A stretch of 64,000 bases of DNA from NCBI RefSeq assembly GCF_000227115.2, contig NC_016479.1, forward strand, positions 434,001-498,000, read 5' to 3'. This document shows positions 55,144 through 64,000 of this stretch, piece by piece. The stretch's first letter is position 1. Every line of letters starts with the position of its first letter. The translations under genes were made by a program, and so were the position numbers. The stretch is from Naumovozyma dairenensis CBS 421. Taxonomy: Eukaryota; Ascomycota; Saccharomycetes; Saccharomycetales; Saccharomycetaceae. The notes below the pieces were generated by a model. It ran no database searches. It was not told where the DNA came from and saw nothing but the letters and a program-made list of their open reading frames with translations.

Positions 55144-56029
55144 TAGGAGTTCAGGTAAATAAGCAAAACTCTAGTTTTAAAAATATTCATATATATATAG
55201 ACGATAGTAAAATATTCTAATGAAACCGTAGGAATGATGGCTTCTTATCCATTTCTATATATTACACAATTCTATTTACTCATTATATCGATTTGTTACA
55301 ATGTGTCAACATGCTCCCATTTACGGCGCCGAGTTAAATGTGTGACGCGCACGGTATCATTCCCGACGTGGCCAATTCGGTTTTCGATTTGGGGGAGAAA
55401 CTGCAACGTTGCAACTTTGTGCAGTTGACAATCTGATTGAGGGAGAGATCTATTGATCCATTGATTCAATGATTGATTCCTTACTCGATTGTTTCGTTTT
55501 TTTGTAGATCGAGTCTAAAACTTTTATTAGATACATTCCCTTGGTCCCTTACATAAATTCCTTCTCTTTTGAATAATAAAAGTAGAGAAAGACATCCTAT
55601 TTATCAATCGAAAAACAGTCTATCATATATTTCCCTTTGATATTTGGTGAGGCTAAATAAGGAACAACCTAATTAAAATGTATGTTATATTGAAGTTTTC
55701 CGGAAGATCCTGATTTGAGAAACATTCAGTTTAAAGTGTAATGGATACTTTATGGGTCCATTTTTCGAAGACTTCTATTTTTAGATGAACTCAATATCCA
55801 TAAAAAGGCAGCTATTATTTATGGGAATAACTTGTTTTAATATGAGGATCAAGATTTTTCCTTAATCAATGCTTTCTCAAATGTCTCTCACTATTGATTA
55901 GGTCCTGGATTTTCCGTAATGGAGTATTTATCCTGGTATCATCTAGTTTTTTTTACTAACATTGAATCCCTTATCAACATATTCATTGAAGGAAGATTTG
56001 AAGATAATATAGTTAATCGACAAACAACA
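55144..56029 (+). promoter_or_regulatory. RGT2-ARF2 spacer
   Basis: 886 bp. The ARF frame is open upstream to 55919 with an in-frame ATG, but that extension is not conserved. GC-richer sequence at about 55320-55410 (GGCGCCGAG, GACGCGCACGG) could hold binding sites; I cannot assign any. Confidence 0.45.
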
Positions 56030-56575
56030 ATGGGTTTATTTGCATCAAAATTATTTAGCAACTTGTTTGGTAACAAGGAAATGCGTATTCTTATGGTTGG
56101 TTTAGATGGTGCCGGTAAAACTACCGTTTTATATAAATTGAAATTAGGTGAAGTTATTACCACAATCCCAACCATTGGTTTCAATGTGGAAACTGTCCAA
56201 TATAAGAACATTTCCTTCACGGTTTGGGATGTCGGTGGACAAGATAGAATCAGATCTCTATGGAGACATTATTACAGAAATACTGAAGGTGTCATTTTCG
56301 TTGTTGATTCCAATGATAGATCTCGTATCGGTGAAGCCAGAGAAGTTATGCAAAGAATGTTGAATGAAGATGAATTAAGAAACGCTGTTTGGTTAGTGTT
56401 TGCCAATAAACAAGATTTACCAGAAGCTATGTCTGCAGCAGAAATTACTGAAAAATTGGGTTTACATTCTATCAGAAACCGTCCATGGTTTATTCAATCC
56501 ACTTGTGCGACATCTGGTGAAGGTTTGTACGAAGGTCTAGAATGGTTAAGTACCAATTTGAAAAACCAATCCTGA
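56030..56575 (+). CDS. ARF2: ADP-ribosylation factor (Arf GTPase)
   Basis: Small GTPase of 181 residues that recruits COPI, clathrin adaptors and lipid enzymes to the Golgi. The start is ATG 56030, because Gly2 in [21 protein letters not shown] must be exposed for N-myristoylation; an in-frame ATG 111 bp upstream would bury it. Nucleotide motifs are GLDGAGKT (24-31), [11 protein letters not shown] (switch 1), WDVGGQD (switch 2, with catalytic Gln71), NKQD and CATSGEG. Arf1 and Arf2 are near-identical WGD partners; the RGT2 and RDI1 neighbours point to the ARF2 (YDL137W) copy. Confidence 0.95.
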   Translation: MGLFASKLFSNLFGNKEMRILMVGLDGAGKTTVLYKLKLGEVITTIPTIGFNVETVQYKNISFTVWDVGGQDRIRSLWRHYYRNTEGVIFVVDSNDRSRIGEAREVMQRMLNEDELRNAVWLVFANKQDLPEAMSAAEITEKLGLHSIRNRPWFIQSTCATSGEGLYEGLEWLSTNLKNQS

Positions 56576-57342
56576 GTTTTGAGCCACTTTTAACTTTCTC
56601 TTAGCAGATGTACAATACCAGGTCGTTTAATAGAAAAATGGGACCAAAAAAGAACCATTTTGGGAACATTACTATGTGTGATCTTGCGCTAGATTCAAAT
56701 GTAACGATATTACAAAAAATACATAGTAAAATATATAATTTAACAACAAATTAATCATATTACAACAGTGGTCGACGATTCGCAAATCTATATCTATATA
56801 TGTTTGACATCGTGAATTTCAGGCCCTGCACGGTCGTGAGCTATTCTTTTACACAGATAACTTCGAGTAATGATATATGTCTCGCCAATGTAAACATTTT
56901 TGATTTCACTTTTAAGAGTTACCTCAATTAAGGTCAAGTAAGAGGTGACTGGACATAGGATAAGGTGCACCTACGACGCAGCTCACTTTATTGAGCTTGG
57001 CAGAACCAGAAGATGGAATCGGCGTACAATCCATGACTGTTTCCGAAATATAAGAACCCAGACATTTGGATAGCTGTTTTAGGTAACTGGTCTCTAAAAT
57101 CAACTCAAATTGTGCGCCAAGTTCGTAAAGTGGCGCCGCCCCTAATGAAGGGTAACGAGTAACAATTTAGCCGCCGAAGTCTCAATTCTGAAAAAATCTC
57201 AAAAGTCCGTATTTATAATGGAAACAATGCCAACTCGATATAGAAAACTATCTTCATAGTTGTCAGAGATTTTATTTATAATTTTTAGTATCCTCCATTA
57301 AGCAAGAGAAAGCAAACAATCAACTAATTATTGAGAGAAAAG
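56576..57342 (+). promoter_or_regulatory. RPL35 promoter region with Rap1 and URS1 elements
   Basis: 767 bp. GAACCCAGACATT at 57054-57066 fits the Rap1 consensus RMACCCANNCAYY, about 277 bp upstream of the RPL35 ATG, as expected for ribosomal-protein genes. TAGCCGCCGA at 57168-57177 is a full 10-base URS1 match (Ume6), unusual for this class of gene. Confidence 0.6.
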
Positions 57343-57705
57343 ATGGCTGGTGTTAAAGCTTATGAATTAAGAACTAAATCTAAGGAACAATTAGAATCTC
57401 AACTGATTGATTTGAAGAAAGAATTGGCTGAGTTAAAGGTTCAAAAACTATCTAAGCCATCTCTACCAAAGATTAACACTGTTAGAAAGAACATTGCTCG
57501 TGTCTTAACTGTTATTAACCAACAACAAAGAGATGCTGTTAGACAATTGTACAAGGGTAAGAAATACCAATCAAAGGATTTGAGGGCTAAGAAGACTAGA
57601 GCTTTAAGAAGAGCTTTGACCAAATTTGAAGCCACTAGAATCACTGAAAAGCAAAGAAAGAAGCAAATTGCTTTCCCTCAAAGAAAGTACGCTATCAAAG
57701 CTTAA
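57343..57705 (+). CDS. RPL35B: 60S ribosomal protein L35 (uL29)
   Basis: Large-subunit protein of 120 residues that sits near the exit tunnel and is needed for 27S pre-rRNA processing and docking of SRP/Ssh1. The sequence [37 protein letters not shown]...[17 protein letters not shown] is the full family protein. The start is ATG 57343; the frame is open four codons further but only to TTG. ATG runs straight into GCTGGT, so there is no intron at the start, whereas both S. cerevisiae copies have one there. Named by synteny with ARF2 and RDI1. Confidence 0.95.
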   Translation: MAGVKAYELRTKSKEQLESQLIDLKKELAELKVQKLSKPSLPKINTVRKNIARVLTVINQQQRDAVRQLYKGKKYQSKDLRAKKTRALRRALTKFEATRITEKQRKKQIAFPQRKYAIKA

Positions 57706-57999
57706 ACATTTTGGAAATATGTTACTTTTTAGACTATATTCACGATCCTAGACATACGTATTTGACGATTAAGAAGATATACATATTTCGTCTTATGAAT
57801 AGTATTTATAATAATTAATTTAAGATAGAATTTTTTGTAAAGACTAGTTGAAGAGTATTGTAAATTTTATTTTTTGTCAATAATTAAATGTTCCTAATTA
57901 CTAATTTTATACGTATATGAATGAGATATTGAGCTAGACGAAATGTGGCTGAAGCGTTGGGGAACGGGAATAGTTGAATTTCTATGAATTTTCCAGATT

Positions 58000-58605
58000 C
58001 TACTTCTTGACGATCTCAACACCCCAATTCAATGTCAAATGGGTAGTCTTATCGTCATCAATAAATTTAGACACTGCACTATAATTACCTCTAGCGAAGA
58101 ATCCGCTTGGAGCTTCACTTTCCGGTAGTTCGACTTCATAATATGGTTTAGCTTCCGTATTGGGAGCGTAGGAACCCAAATGATCGTCGATTTTATCCAC
58201 AGCAATCCCAGCTTTCTTTATATATTGGACATATCTTAATCCTGTAATAATTTCATGCTGTACTTTGAAAGTTATTTTTAGTTTATAGATAGCATTTTCT
58301 TTAATTTGGTAACGTTTCGAAGCCAATTCTTTGATAGTTTTTTCATTGGTTAAGTCGAAAGTAATTGGTGATTTTTCTGTGTTGATTAATAATTGAATCT
58401 TTTGAATGACGACTTTTCTTTTATCACCGGGGAATTCTAATGGTAAGACGTCGGAATCCAATCCTAGAGATTTTTTCCATCTTGCTAGAGATTCATCCTC
58501 CGCATCTAGTTTCTTATATTCGTCTAAAGTTTTTTTTGCGGTGACTTTGTATTTATCGTTTTGTGAATCTTCAAATTCTTGGAATTCTGGAGTAGTTTCA
58601 GACAT
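58000..58605 (-). CDS. RDI1: Rho GDP-dissociation inhibitor
   Basis: Cytosolic RhoGDI that extracts prenylated Cdc42 and Rho1 from membranes. The protein has 201 residues (S. cerevisiae 202). An N-terminal regulatory arm with DKYKVTAKKTLDEYKKLDAEDESLARWKKSLG precedes the immunoglobulin-like, geranylgeranyl-binding domain (KVVIQKIQLLIN; YKLKITFKVQHEIITGLRYVQYIKKAGI; DHLGSYAPN; GFFARGNYSAVSKFIDDDKTTHLTLNWGVEIVKK). It converges with RPL35B with 294 bp between their stops. Complete and intact. Confidence 0.97.
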   Translation of the reverse strand: MSETTPEFQEFEDSQNDKYKVTAKKTLDEYKKLDAEDESLARWKKSLGLDSDVLPLEFPGDKRKVVIQKIQLLINTEKSPITFDLTNEKTIKELASKRYQIKENAIYKLKITFKVQHEIITGLRYVQYIKKAGIAVDKIDDHLGSYAPNTEAKPYYEVELPESEAPSGFFARGNYSAVSKFIDDDKTTHLTLNWGVEIVKK

Positions 58606-59233
58606 TTGGAGTTTTTATTACTAGGTTTACTTTTTTTAGTTGATAGAATAGGCTTTGCAAAGATAGCAATTCAAACGTGGATTTTTTGGATGACGTATCG
58701 ATCGATAGTAACTTTGAGTAACAACTTATAGTATGAATTTCCAAGGCGGATCAAATTGATTGACGTTTTTATTTCCTGTTGAATAAATTTTATACGTATT
58801 GATTAAGTAAAGGAGTTAAAAAAAAAAGAAATTGACGCGTTTCGAGTTTCAAATTTCGGAAATATAAACGACAGAGGGAAATTTGGTGTTTTACCTTCAT
58901 TCAACACGTAACAAGTATGTTCCAAAAGACTTCTTTGAACCAGTGAATTAGTTCCTTATTATATAACCTTGTTAAATGAAAGAGCATTTACAAGGGTTCT
59001 TACATATATAACATAATGTATGTGAGAGAAGTGTAAAAGGGTATGGTGTTTTTTTTGATTTAATATTGATGTTGATGTTGGTGGTATGATTAGTATATTA
59101 TAAACTATATGACTAGTTTGAGTGCTATGTAGTTCTATTTCTTATTTTATTTTATTTTATATTATATGGGTTCATTTTTTTATTCTTGATAAACCATGAT
59201 CTTTCATCATTGATTTTCTTCATGTTGTAGAAA
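58606..59233. promoter_or_regulatory. RDI1 upstream region / PPH21 3' flank
   Basis: 628 AT-rich bases. ACGCGT at 58836-58841 is a single MCB-type hexamer about 230 bp upstream of RDI1; a single copy may be chance. Otherwise T-rich and A-rich runs only. Confidence 0.4.
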
Positions 59234-60328
59234 TCATAAGAAATAATCTGGTGTCTTTCTACTTACCGTAGGGGCACCTGGTCTAACTGAAGGATCATAT
59301 TGTAAGAATTGTTTATTATGATTTTCATCCACTTCCATAATTGCTGCTTGATTCCCGCATCTATAACAATAATTCGGAGCACTAAATATCGTAACTACAT
59401 TATTCGGATGTGACCAAGAATATCCGTCCATAACCAATTGATGAGCTCTTGCTATTAAATCCAATCCATTTGTATGATTAAATTGTTCACTAATATCTTG
59501 ACCAAAAGTGAAACCTGCACCTCTGGGACTGATCCCCCATCCACCTCTATCATCAGGGTCTGACCATAGTAGATCACACATGGGTCCTTCATGTGGTACT
59601 TCTTGTATTCTATCTAATTCTCTAACTTGATCAATAGTTTCAATCATTGGTGATAACCCACCATGCAAACAAAAGATCTTATTATCGACTAATGCAGTGA
59701 TGGGGAAATAATCAAACAAATCCGTAAACATTTTCCAAACATTCGCACTCCCATATTTCCTCAAACATTCATCATAAAACCTATAAACTTGGGTAATTTG
59801 TCTTGATTCATGATTACCCCTCAGTATAGTGATTCTATTTGGGTATCTAATTTTCATTGCTACCAAGAAGGATACTGTCTCCACCGAATAGTAACCTCTA
59901 TCCACATAATCTCCCATAAACAAATAATTATTATCCGGACAAGGTCCACCAATCTTGAACAACTCCATCAAATCATGAAATTGACCATGAATATCACCAC
60001 AGATGGTGACGGGGACTTGAATAGGTTTAACGTTTTCTTCAAATTGTATGACATCCACAGCCATTTTACAAAGTCTTTCAACGTCATCTTCAGAGAGGAA
60101 TTCACAATTACTTAATTTTTCTATCCATGCATCTAACTGATTAATATTGGAGTCATTTAGATTTAATGGGACTGAAGATTTAGTTCGAGAAAGATCGATT
60201 ATTTTGGATGTCGTTTCTTGACTTGTTGGTGTGATGCTATGTTCTTCATCGTCTGATAATAGTTGTGTTGTTGTTGTGGTGGTTGCCACGTCTTGCATTG
60301 GGACGTCGACGTCCATATCTGTGTCCAT
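59234..60328 (-). CDS. PPH21: Protein phosphatase 2A catalytic subunit
   Basis: Catalytic subunit of PP2A, which works with Tpd3 and Cdc55/Rts1 in mitosis and with Tap42 in TORC1 signalling. The protein has 364 residues (S. cerevisiae Pph21 369). An acidic, variable N-terminal stretch of about 65 residues precedes the core, typical of Pph21/22. Metal and catalytic motifs are GDIHGQ, GDYVDRG and RGNHESR, with HGGLSP and the C-terminal TPDYFL that is methylated and binds regulatory subunits. Pph21 and Pph22 are WGD partners; RDI1 next door favours PPH21. Confidence 0.96.
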   Translation of the reverse strand: MDTDMDVDVPMQDVATTTTTTQLLSDDEEHSITPTSQETTSKIIDLSRTKSSVPLNLNDSNINQLDAWIEKLSNCEFLSEDDVERLCKMAVDVIQFEENVKPIQVPVTICGDIHGQFHDLMELFKIGGPCPDNNYLFMGDYVDRGYYSVETVSFLVAMKIRYPNRITILRGNHESRQITQVYRFYDECLRKYGSANVWKMFTDLFDYFPITALVDNKIFCLHGGLSPMIETIDQVRELDRIQEVPHEGPMCDLLWSDPDDRGGWGISPRGAGFTFGQDISEQFNHTNGLDLIARAHQLVMDGYSWSHPNNVVTIFSAPNYCYRCGNQAAIMEVDENHNKQFLQYDPSVRPGAPTVSRKTPDYFL

Positions 60329-61753
60329 TTTGCTGTTATTATTATTATTATATCTTCGTGCTTCGAGTTAAACCTTTTTATTTTAAGGTTCCTTTCTTTT
60401 ACTAGGTAGCTTTTTTTCTTTAAAAGGGGAAGGGACTTTCACGAGAGGGAGTATTTCAATCAAGTATAATACAATGTAGGTATTTTGGATCACCCTGTAG
60501 TGGACAATGCTGTCGGAAGGATTGTATAATATATACTTGCTGTAGATAAAGCTGTTACCATTGAAGGGGCCAAGTACTATATTTTTTTCCATATCAAGGG
60601 TAGCTTGTTGTTTTAAAGGACAAATGAATAAAGTAAAAATTAAATGTTTCGGCTGTTGTTTGTTGTTTTCAGAATTGCGAATGGCGAAAAGGGAAGAGAC
60701 ACACACACACAGCAGAGTGAGTGAGTGCCCCGGGTAACACATTGGCAACTACAAAATATTCTTCAGGCACATAATTACGACAGTATATCATTCTCTTATT
60801 ATAATTGTTATAGCTATATGTGTGTGGTCTATCCTTCAATTTGACAAGACTTTTACAGTGTTGGTATGTAAGGCTGATCTGCTAGTCACAAATTAAAGTC
60901 GTTAAGAAATCCATTCCCAAACACACTGTCCGGGACGTCATTACAACAACATACAAAATGGAAATGCACCATCTATATATTTAACCGTTAGCTAACTGAG
61001 CGTATATAACGCCCAGACATCTCTCTTTAAGGTAAGTAAAGAAAAAATACAGCACACATTACAATATATCTACACACCATAGAATACTATATATATTAAT
61101 ATATTAATGATATTTCTTACACGAAAAGCGAAAAACGGACAACATTTTCTGAGGTTGTTAATCAACGCACCATTGCTCTAACGACAATGCATGAATCTAT
61201 ATCACACGTTACAATATATCAGATACACTATGTCAATCAGTCATTCAGTCACTCAGTACGTATATACGTATAATACATAATATCCCGAAATTGAATTGGC
61301 CCGATCTCCGGGTGACCCTTGATCATGTATCTCAAAGAAGAAGAAGGCAGCAACTTTCAAGAAGGGCGGCTTAATTTCAAAAAAGTTGTATGTATGGCAA
61401 TTTAAGCAACACACAGACTTTGTACGTGCGTAAAATATATACATAACACGGTTGTAAGTCATTGAATGAAGATCACATCATCCTATAATCAATTAAGAGG
61501 TTAAAGGAATAATCGTAAGGCAATTCAATTCTGTTGTTAGAGTCATATTATATATACAGTTAGGTTTCGTTCTTCCATTTCTTACTTTCCACTTGTATTA
61601 AGCTGAATTGAATAAGGAAATACAGTCTACGAACATCGTCAATCCTATTATTATCATTTACAAGGAGACTAGAAAAGAAGATCATTAGGCCAAACAGTTT
61701 CGAAGAAACAACGATAAACAACATTTACATTCCGAGAATAATAAAAAACAATA
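60329..61753. promoter_or_regulatory. Divergent PPH21/VMA1 region
   Basis: 1.4 kb. CCGGGTAA at 60730-60737 is an exact Reb1 core about 400 bp upstream of PPH21. A CA run (ACACACACACAC) lies at about 60698-60710. I searched for the tiny Arg/Lys-rich RPL41 gene, which is near PPH21 and VMA1 in S. cerevisiae, and did not find it. No other gene is supported. Confidence 0.5.
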
Positions 61754-64000
61754 ATGGCTGGTGCTTTAGAAAACGCTCGTAAAGAGATCAAAAGAATCTC
61801 ACTAGAAGACCATGCGGAATCTGAATACGGTGCCATTTATTCCGTCTCAGGTCCTGTCATCGTTGCTGAAAACATGATTGGTTGTGCCATGTACGAACTG
61901 GTTAAAGTGGGTCACGACAACTTAGTTGGTGAAGTCATTAGAATTGATGGTGATAAAGCTACCATTCAAGTCTATGAAGAGACAGCAGGGGTCACCGTGG
62001 GTGATCCAGTCTTAAGAACAGGGAAACCATTATCTGTCGAATTGGGTCCTGGTTTGATGGAAACTATTTATGATGGGATTCAAAGACCATTGAAGGCAAT
62101 CAAAGATAAATCACAATCTATTTATATCCCAAGGGGGATAGATGCTCCTGCTTTGGATAGAAAAGTTACATGGCATTTTAACCCCGGGAAATATCAAGTG
62201 GGTGATCATATTTCAGGTGGTGATATCTTTGGGTCCATTTATGAGAATTCTTTATTGGAGGACCATAAGATCTTATTACCTCCAAGAGCAAGAGGTACCA
62301 TTACATGGATTGCTCCAGCTGGTGAATATACTGTGGATGAGAAAATCTTAGAAGTGGAATTCGATGGTAAGACTTCAGACTATTCAATGTATCATACTTG
62401 GCCTGTTCGTGTACCAAGACCTGTTGCAGAAAAATTATCTGCTGATCATCCTCTATTGACCGGTCAAAGAGTTCTAGATGCTTTATTCCCATGTGTTCAA
62501 GGTGGTACCACATGTATCCCTGGGGCTTTCGGTTGTGGTAAGACTGTTATCTCTCAATCGTTATCCAAATATTCTAACTCAGATACCATTATCTATGTTG
62601 GTTGTTTTGCTAAGGGTACTCAAGTCATGATGGCAGATGGTTCCGATAAATCTATAGAAGAAATTCAAATAGGTGAACAAGTTATGGGTAAAGACGGTAA
62701 TCCAAGAACCGTTATCGCTTTGCCTCGTGGTAAAGAAACCATGTATGAAGTTTGTCACATTACTCCACATCGTACAACATCTGGTGAAAACTTTGGTGTA
62801 ATGGATTACGTTTGTTCAGGTAACCATAAATTGGTTCTTCGTACACCTCAGAATGTTACTTTGACTACCCATGAATTAGACGGTCAAACCTATACTAATG
62901 TTTCTTACTTTGCTTTAGAAGAGTCTGCTTATGGTCAAATAGTCAAGAAGAAAACTAAGAGTTACCAACATCAACGTCATGGTGGTAAACAAGAAACTGA
63001 AAAGAAAGTTAATGAATTTTTAGCTACTATCAATCCAGATTCTATTGAATGGGATGTAGAAGCCAAGGATTATAAAAAACTTGGTTACGATGTGAAGAAA
63101 TCTTCCCACCAAATGATCAATCCGGTTTTCAAAGAATCAGGAAACTTAATCGCTAAACTTAATGAATTAGGCTTTTCTAAAGAAATTGCTCCACAAATGG
63201 GATGGTTGTTAGGTTTCTGGGTTGGTAATGGTTCCATAACCACATCTTCATTTTCCATTGATTCATTAGACACTCAATTACTTGACCGTATCACTGAATA
63301 TGGAAAGTTATTTGCATTAACCACTACCTCTGCTACAAACCATTGTCGTAATTATTCAGGTTCTGGAAATCAAGATATCGAATTATCTAAAATCAACAAT
63401 GGTAAAGTTGAAACTGATGGTACTATAACCTTCGATGACGACACTGAGCGCGAACCTTCTGAACAAGAACTAATTGATATGGAGTCATCTGGTTGCAAAG
63501 CTTCCAGTGAAATGACTGTCGCTCTCGGCGCTCCCTTAGTTCGTGGTAATGCTATCCGCCAACTACTAACGGAAAACAATGTCTTCTTGAAACTTATTGA
63601 ATCCTTTGGAGTGAGAAAAGAAAACGGTTCTGAATACGTTAAGGCCATTCCAATGCATCTATCTTATGATGACATTGAAGTTCGTGAACAATTCATTGCC
63701 GGTTTAGTTGATTCAATTGGTCACGTCAAAAGAACTTCCAATGGTACTATCGAATGTGCTGCAATTTCTACTGCTTATAAATCAGTTTCAGAAGGTCTTA
63801 TTAGATTAGCCCGTTCTCTTGGTATCAAGGTTTCTGTTACCACTAAGAGGGAATGTTTAGATAAACATAACGTGAAACATCAAATATGTTACAGCATCTG
63901 TTTAAGCGGTGCTACTTTAAGTGGTGCTCTAAGATTCTGTGCCCTCGATAAAAACAATGCCAACTCGAAAAAACCATTTGTTAGAGGTCCTGTTCCATTT
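61754..64000 (+). CDS. VMA1: Vacuolar H+-ATPase subunit A with intein, partial
   Basis: Catalytic A subunit of the V1 sector, which hydrolyses ATP to acidify the vacuole. The extein N-terminal part is residues 1-283: [41 protein letters not shown], the beta-barrel domain, then [30 protein letters not shown] with Walker A GAFGCGKT. Residue 284 is the Cys that begins a VDE-type intein, the same site as S. cerevisiae Vma1. The frame is open to the end of the window. The last part of the intein and the C-terminal extein (about 330 residues) lie outside. Confidence 0.96.
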   Translation, partial: MAGALENARKEIKRISLEDHAESEYGAIYSVSGPVIVAENMIGCAMYELVKVGHDNLVGEVIRIDGDKATIQVYEETAGVTVGDPVLRTGKPLSVELGPGLMETIYDGIQRPLKAIKDKSQSIYIPRGIDAPALDRKVTWHFNPGKYQVGDHISGGDIFGSIYENSLLEDHKILLPPRARGTITWIAPAGEYTVDEKILEVEFDGKTSDYSMYHTWPVRVPRPVAEKLSADHPLLTGQRVLDALFPCVQGGTTCIPGAFGCGKTVISQSLSKYSNSDTIIYVGCFAKGTQVMMADGSDKSIEEIQIGEQVMGKDGNPRTVIALPRGKETMYEVCHITPHRTTSGENFGVMDYVCSGNHKLVLRTPQNVTLTTHELDGQTYTNVSYFALEESAYGQIVKKKTKSYQHQRHGGKQETEKKVNEFLATINPDSIEWDVEAKDYKKLGYDVKKSSHQMINPVFKESGNLIAKLNELGFSKEIAPQMGWLLGFWVGNGSITTSSFSIDSLDTQLLDRITEYGKLFALTTTSATNHCRNYSGSGNQDIELSKINNGKVETDGTITFDDDTEREPSEQELIDMESSGCKASSEMTVALGAPLVRGNAIRQLLTENNVFLKLIESFGVRKENGSEYVKAIPMHLSYDDIEVREQFIAGLVDSIGHVKRTSNGTIECAAISTAYKSVSEGLIRLARSLGIKVSVTTKRECLDKHNVKHQICYSICLSGATLSGALRFCALDKNNANSKKPFVRGPVPF
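62603..64000 (+). mobile_element. VDE (PI-SceI-like) intein in VMA1, endonuclease probably dead, partial
   Basis: The protein splices itself out of Vma1; in S. cerevisiae it is also a homing endonuclease that copies its gene into intein-free alleles during meiosis. Splicing features seen are Cys1 in [14 protein letters not shown] (block A) and the block B His in [12 protein letters not shown]. The endonuclease domain has both LAGLIDADG helices, but LLGFWVGNG carries Asn (codon 63227-63229) where PI-SceI has catalytic D218 (GDG). IAGLVDSIG carries Ile (63716-63718) where PI-SceI has D326 (DSDG). An extra Ser/Asp/Glu-rich stretch of about 45 residues (about 63344-63520) sits between them. The C-terminal splice block (VVVHN-type end) is beyond the window. 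I infer splicing is kept and DNA cleavage lost. Confidence 0.93.

Noticed and set aside
55919..56029. 37-residue N-terminal extension of the Arf protein
   Set aside because: It would bury the Gly2 that must be myristoylated; Arf proteins are about 181 residues.

Overview
The window is nuclear DNA from a budding yeast of the family Saccharomycetaceae. The genes are compact, almost all intronless, AT-rich and full of Asn/Gln/Ser codon runs. Nearly every gene matches a Saccharomyces cerevisiae protein. From CDC9 to PPH21 they follow the order I remember for S. cerevisiae chromosome IV left (YDL164C to YDL134C): CDC9, MHF2, DHH1, STE7, YDL157C, CMR1, CLB3, MSH5, SAS10, RPC53, ATG9, NOP14, RPN5, LDB17, COP1, YDL144C, CCT4, BPL1, RPO21, SCM3, RGT2, ARF2, RPL35B, RDI1, PPH21. 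Gene content points to a species that split from S. cerevisiae after the whole-genome duplication (WGD). UFD2 and RBS1, expected near here in a pre-duplication genome, are missing, and VMA1 sits beside PPH21. I cannot name the species; a Naumovozyma- or Kazachstania-like yeast would fit.

Layout. 1-4.1 kb: the 5' end of CDC9, with separate mitochondrial and nuclear start codons, diverges from MHF2; DHH1 follows. 4.1-12.2 kb: a long promoter region with an (ACTAT)12 repeat, then STE7, a small mitochondrial membrane protein gene, CMR1 and CLB3. 12.4-22.3 kb: MSH5 (with a meiotic URS1 site), SAS10, RPC53, and ATG9 broken by two one-base frameshifts. 22.7-25.9 kb: an ARN/SIT-type siderophore-iron transporter absent from this place in S. 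cerevisiae, with two Aft-type iron boxes upstream. 25.9-32.2 kb: NOP14 and RPN5 share a promoter carrying PAC and PACE sites; LDB17 has a frameshift that hides its polyproline tail. 32.7-49 kb: COP1, YDL144C, CCT4, BPL1 and RPO21. 50-60.3 kb: SCM3, RGT2, ARF2, RPL35B, RDI1, PPH21. 60.3-64 kb: VMA1 begins and is interrupted at codon 284 by a VDE-type intein, which runs off the window.

The genes are mostly unrelated housekeeping functions: DNA ligation and repair, mRNA decay, pheromone signalling, cell cycle, meiosis, ribosome biogenesis, RNA polymerases II and III, autophagy, proteasome, vesicle coats, chaperonin, glucose sensing and V-ATPase. The most notable biology is the intein. It keeps its splicing Cys, but both aspartates that cut DNA in PI-SceI are replaced (by Asn and Ile), so it looks like a homing element that has lost activity.

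Sequence quality matters. There are four 20-N gaps and one of 377 N. At least three frameshifts look like one-base undercalls in short homopolymers, so the broken genes are more likely draft errors than real pseudogenes. I saw no tRNA genes, LTR elements, CRISPR arrays or viral sequence.
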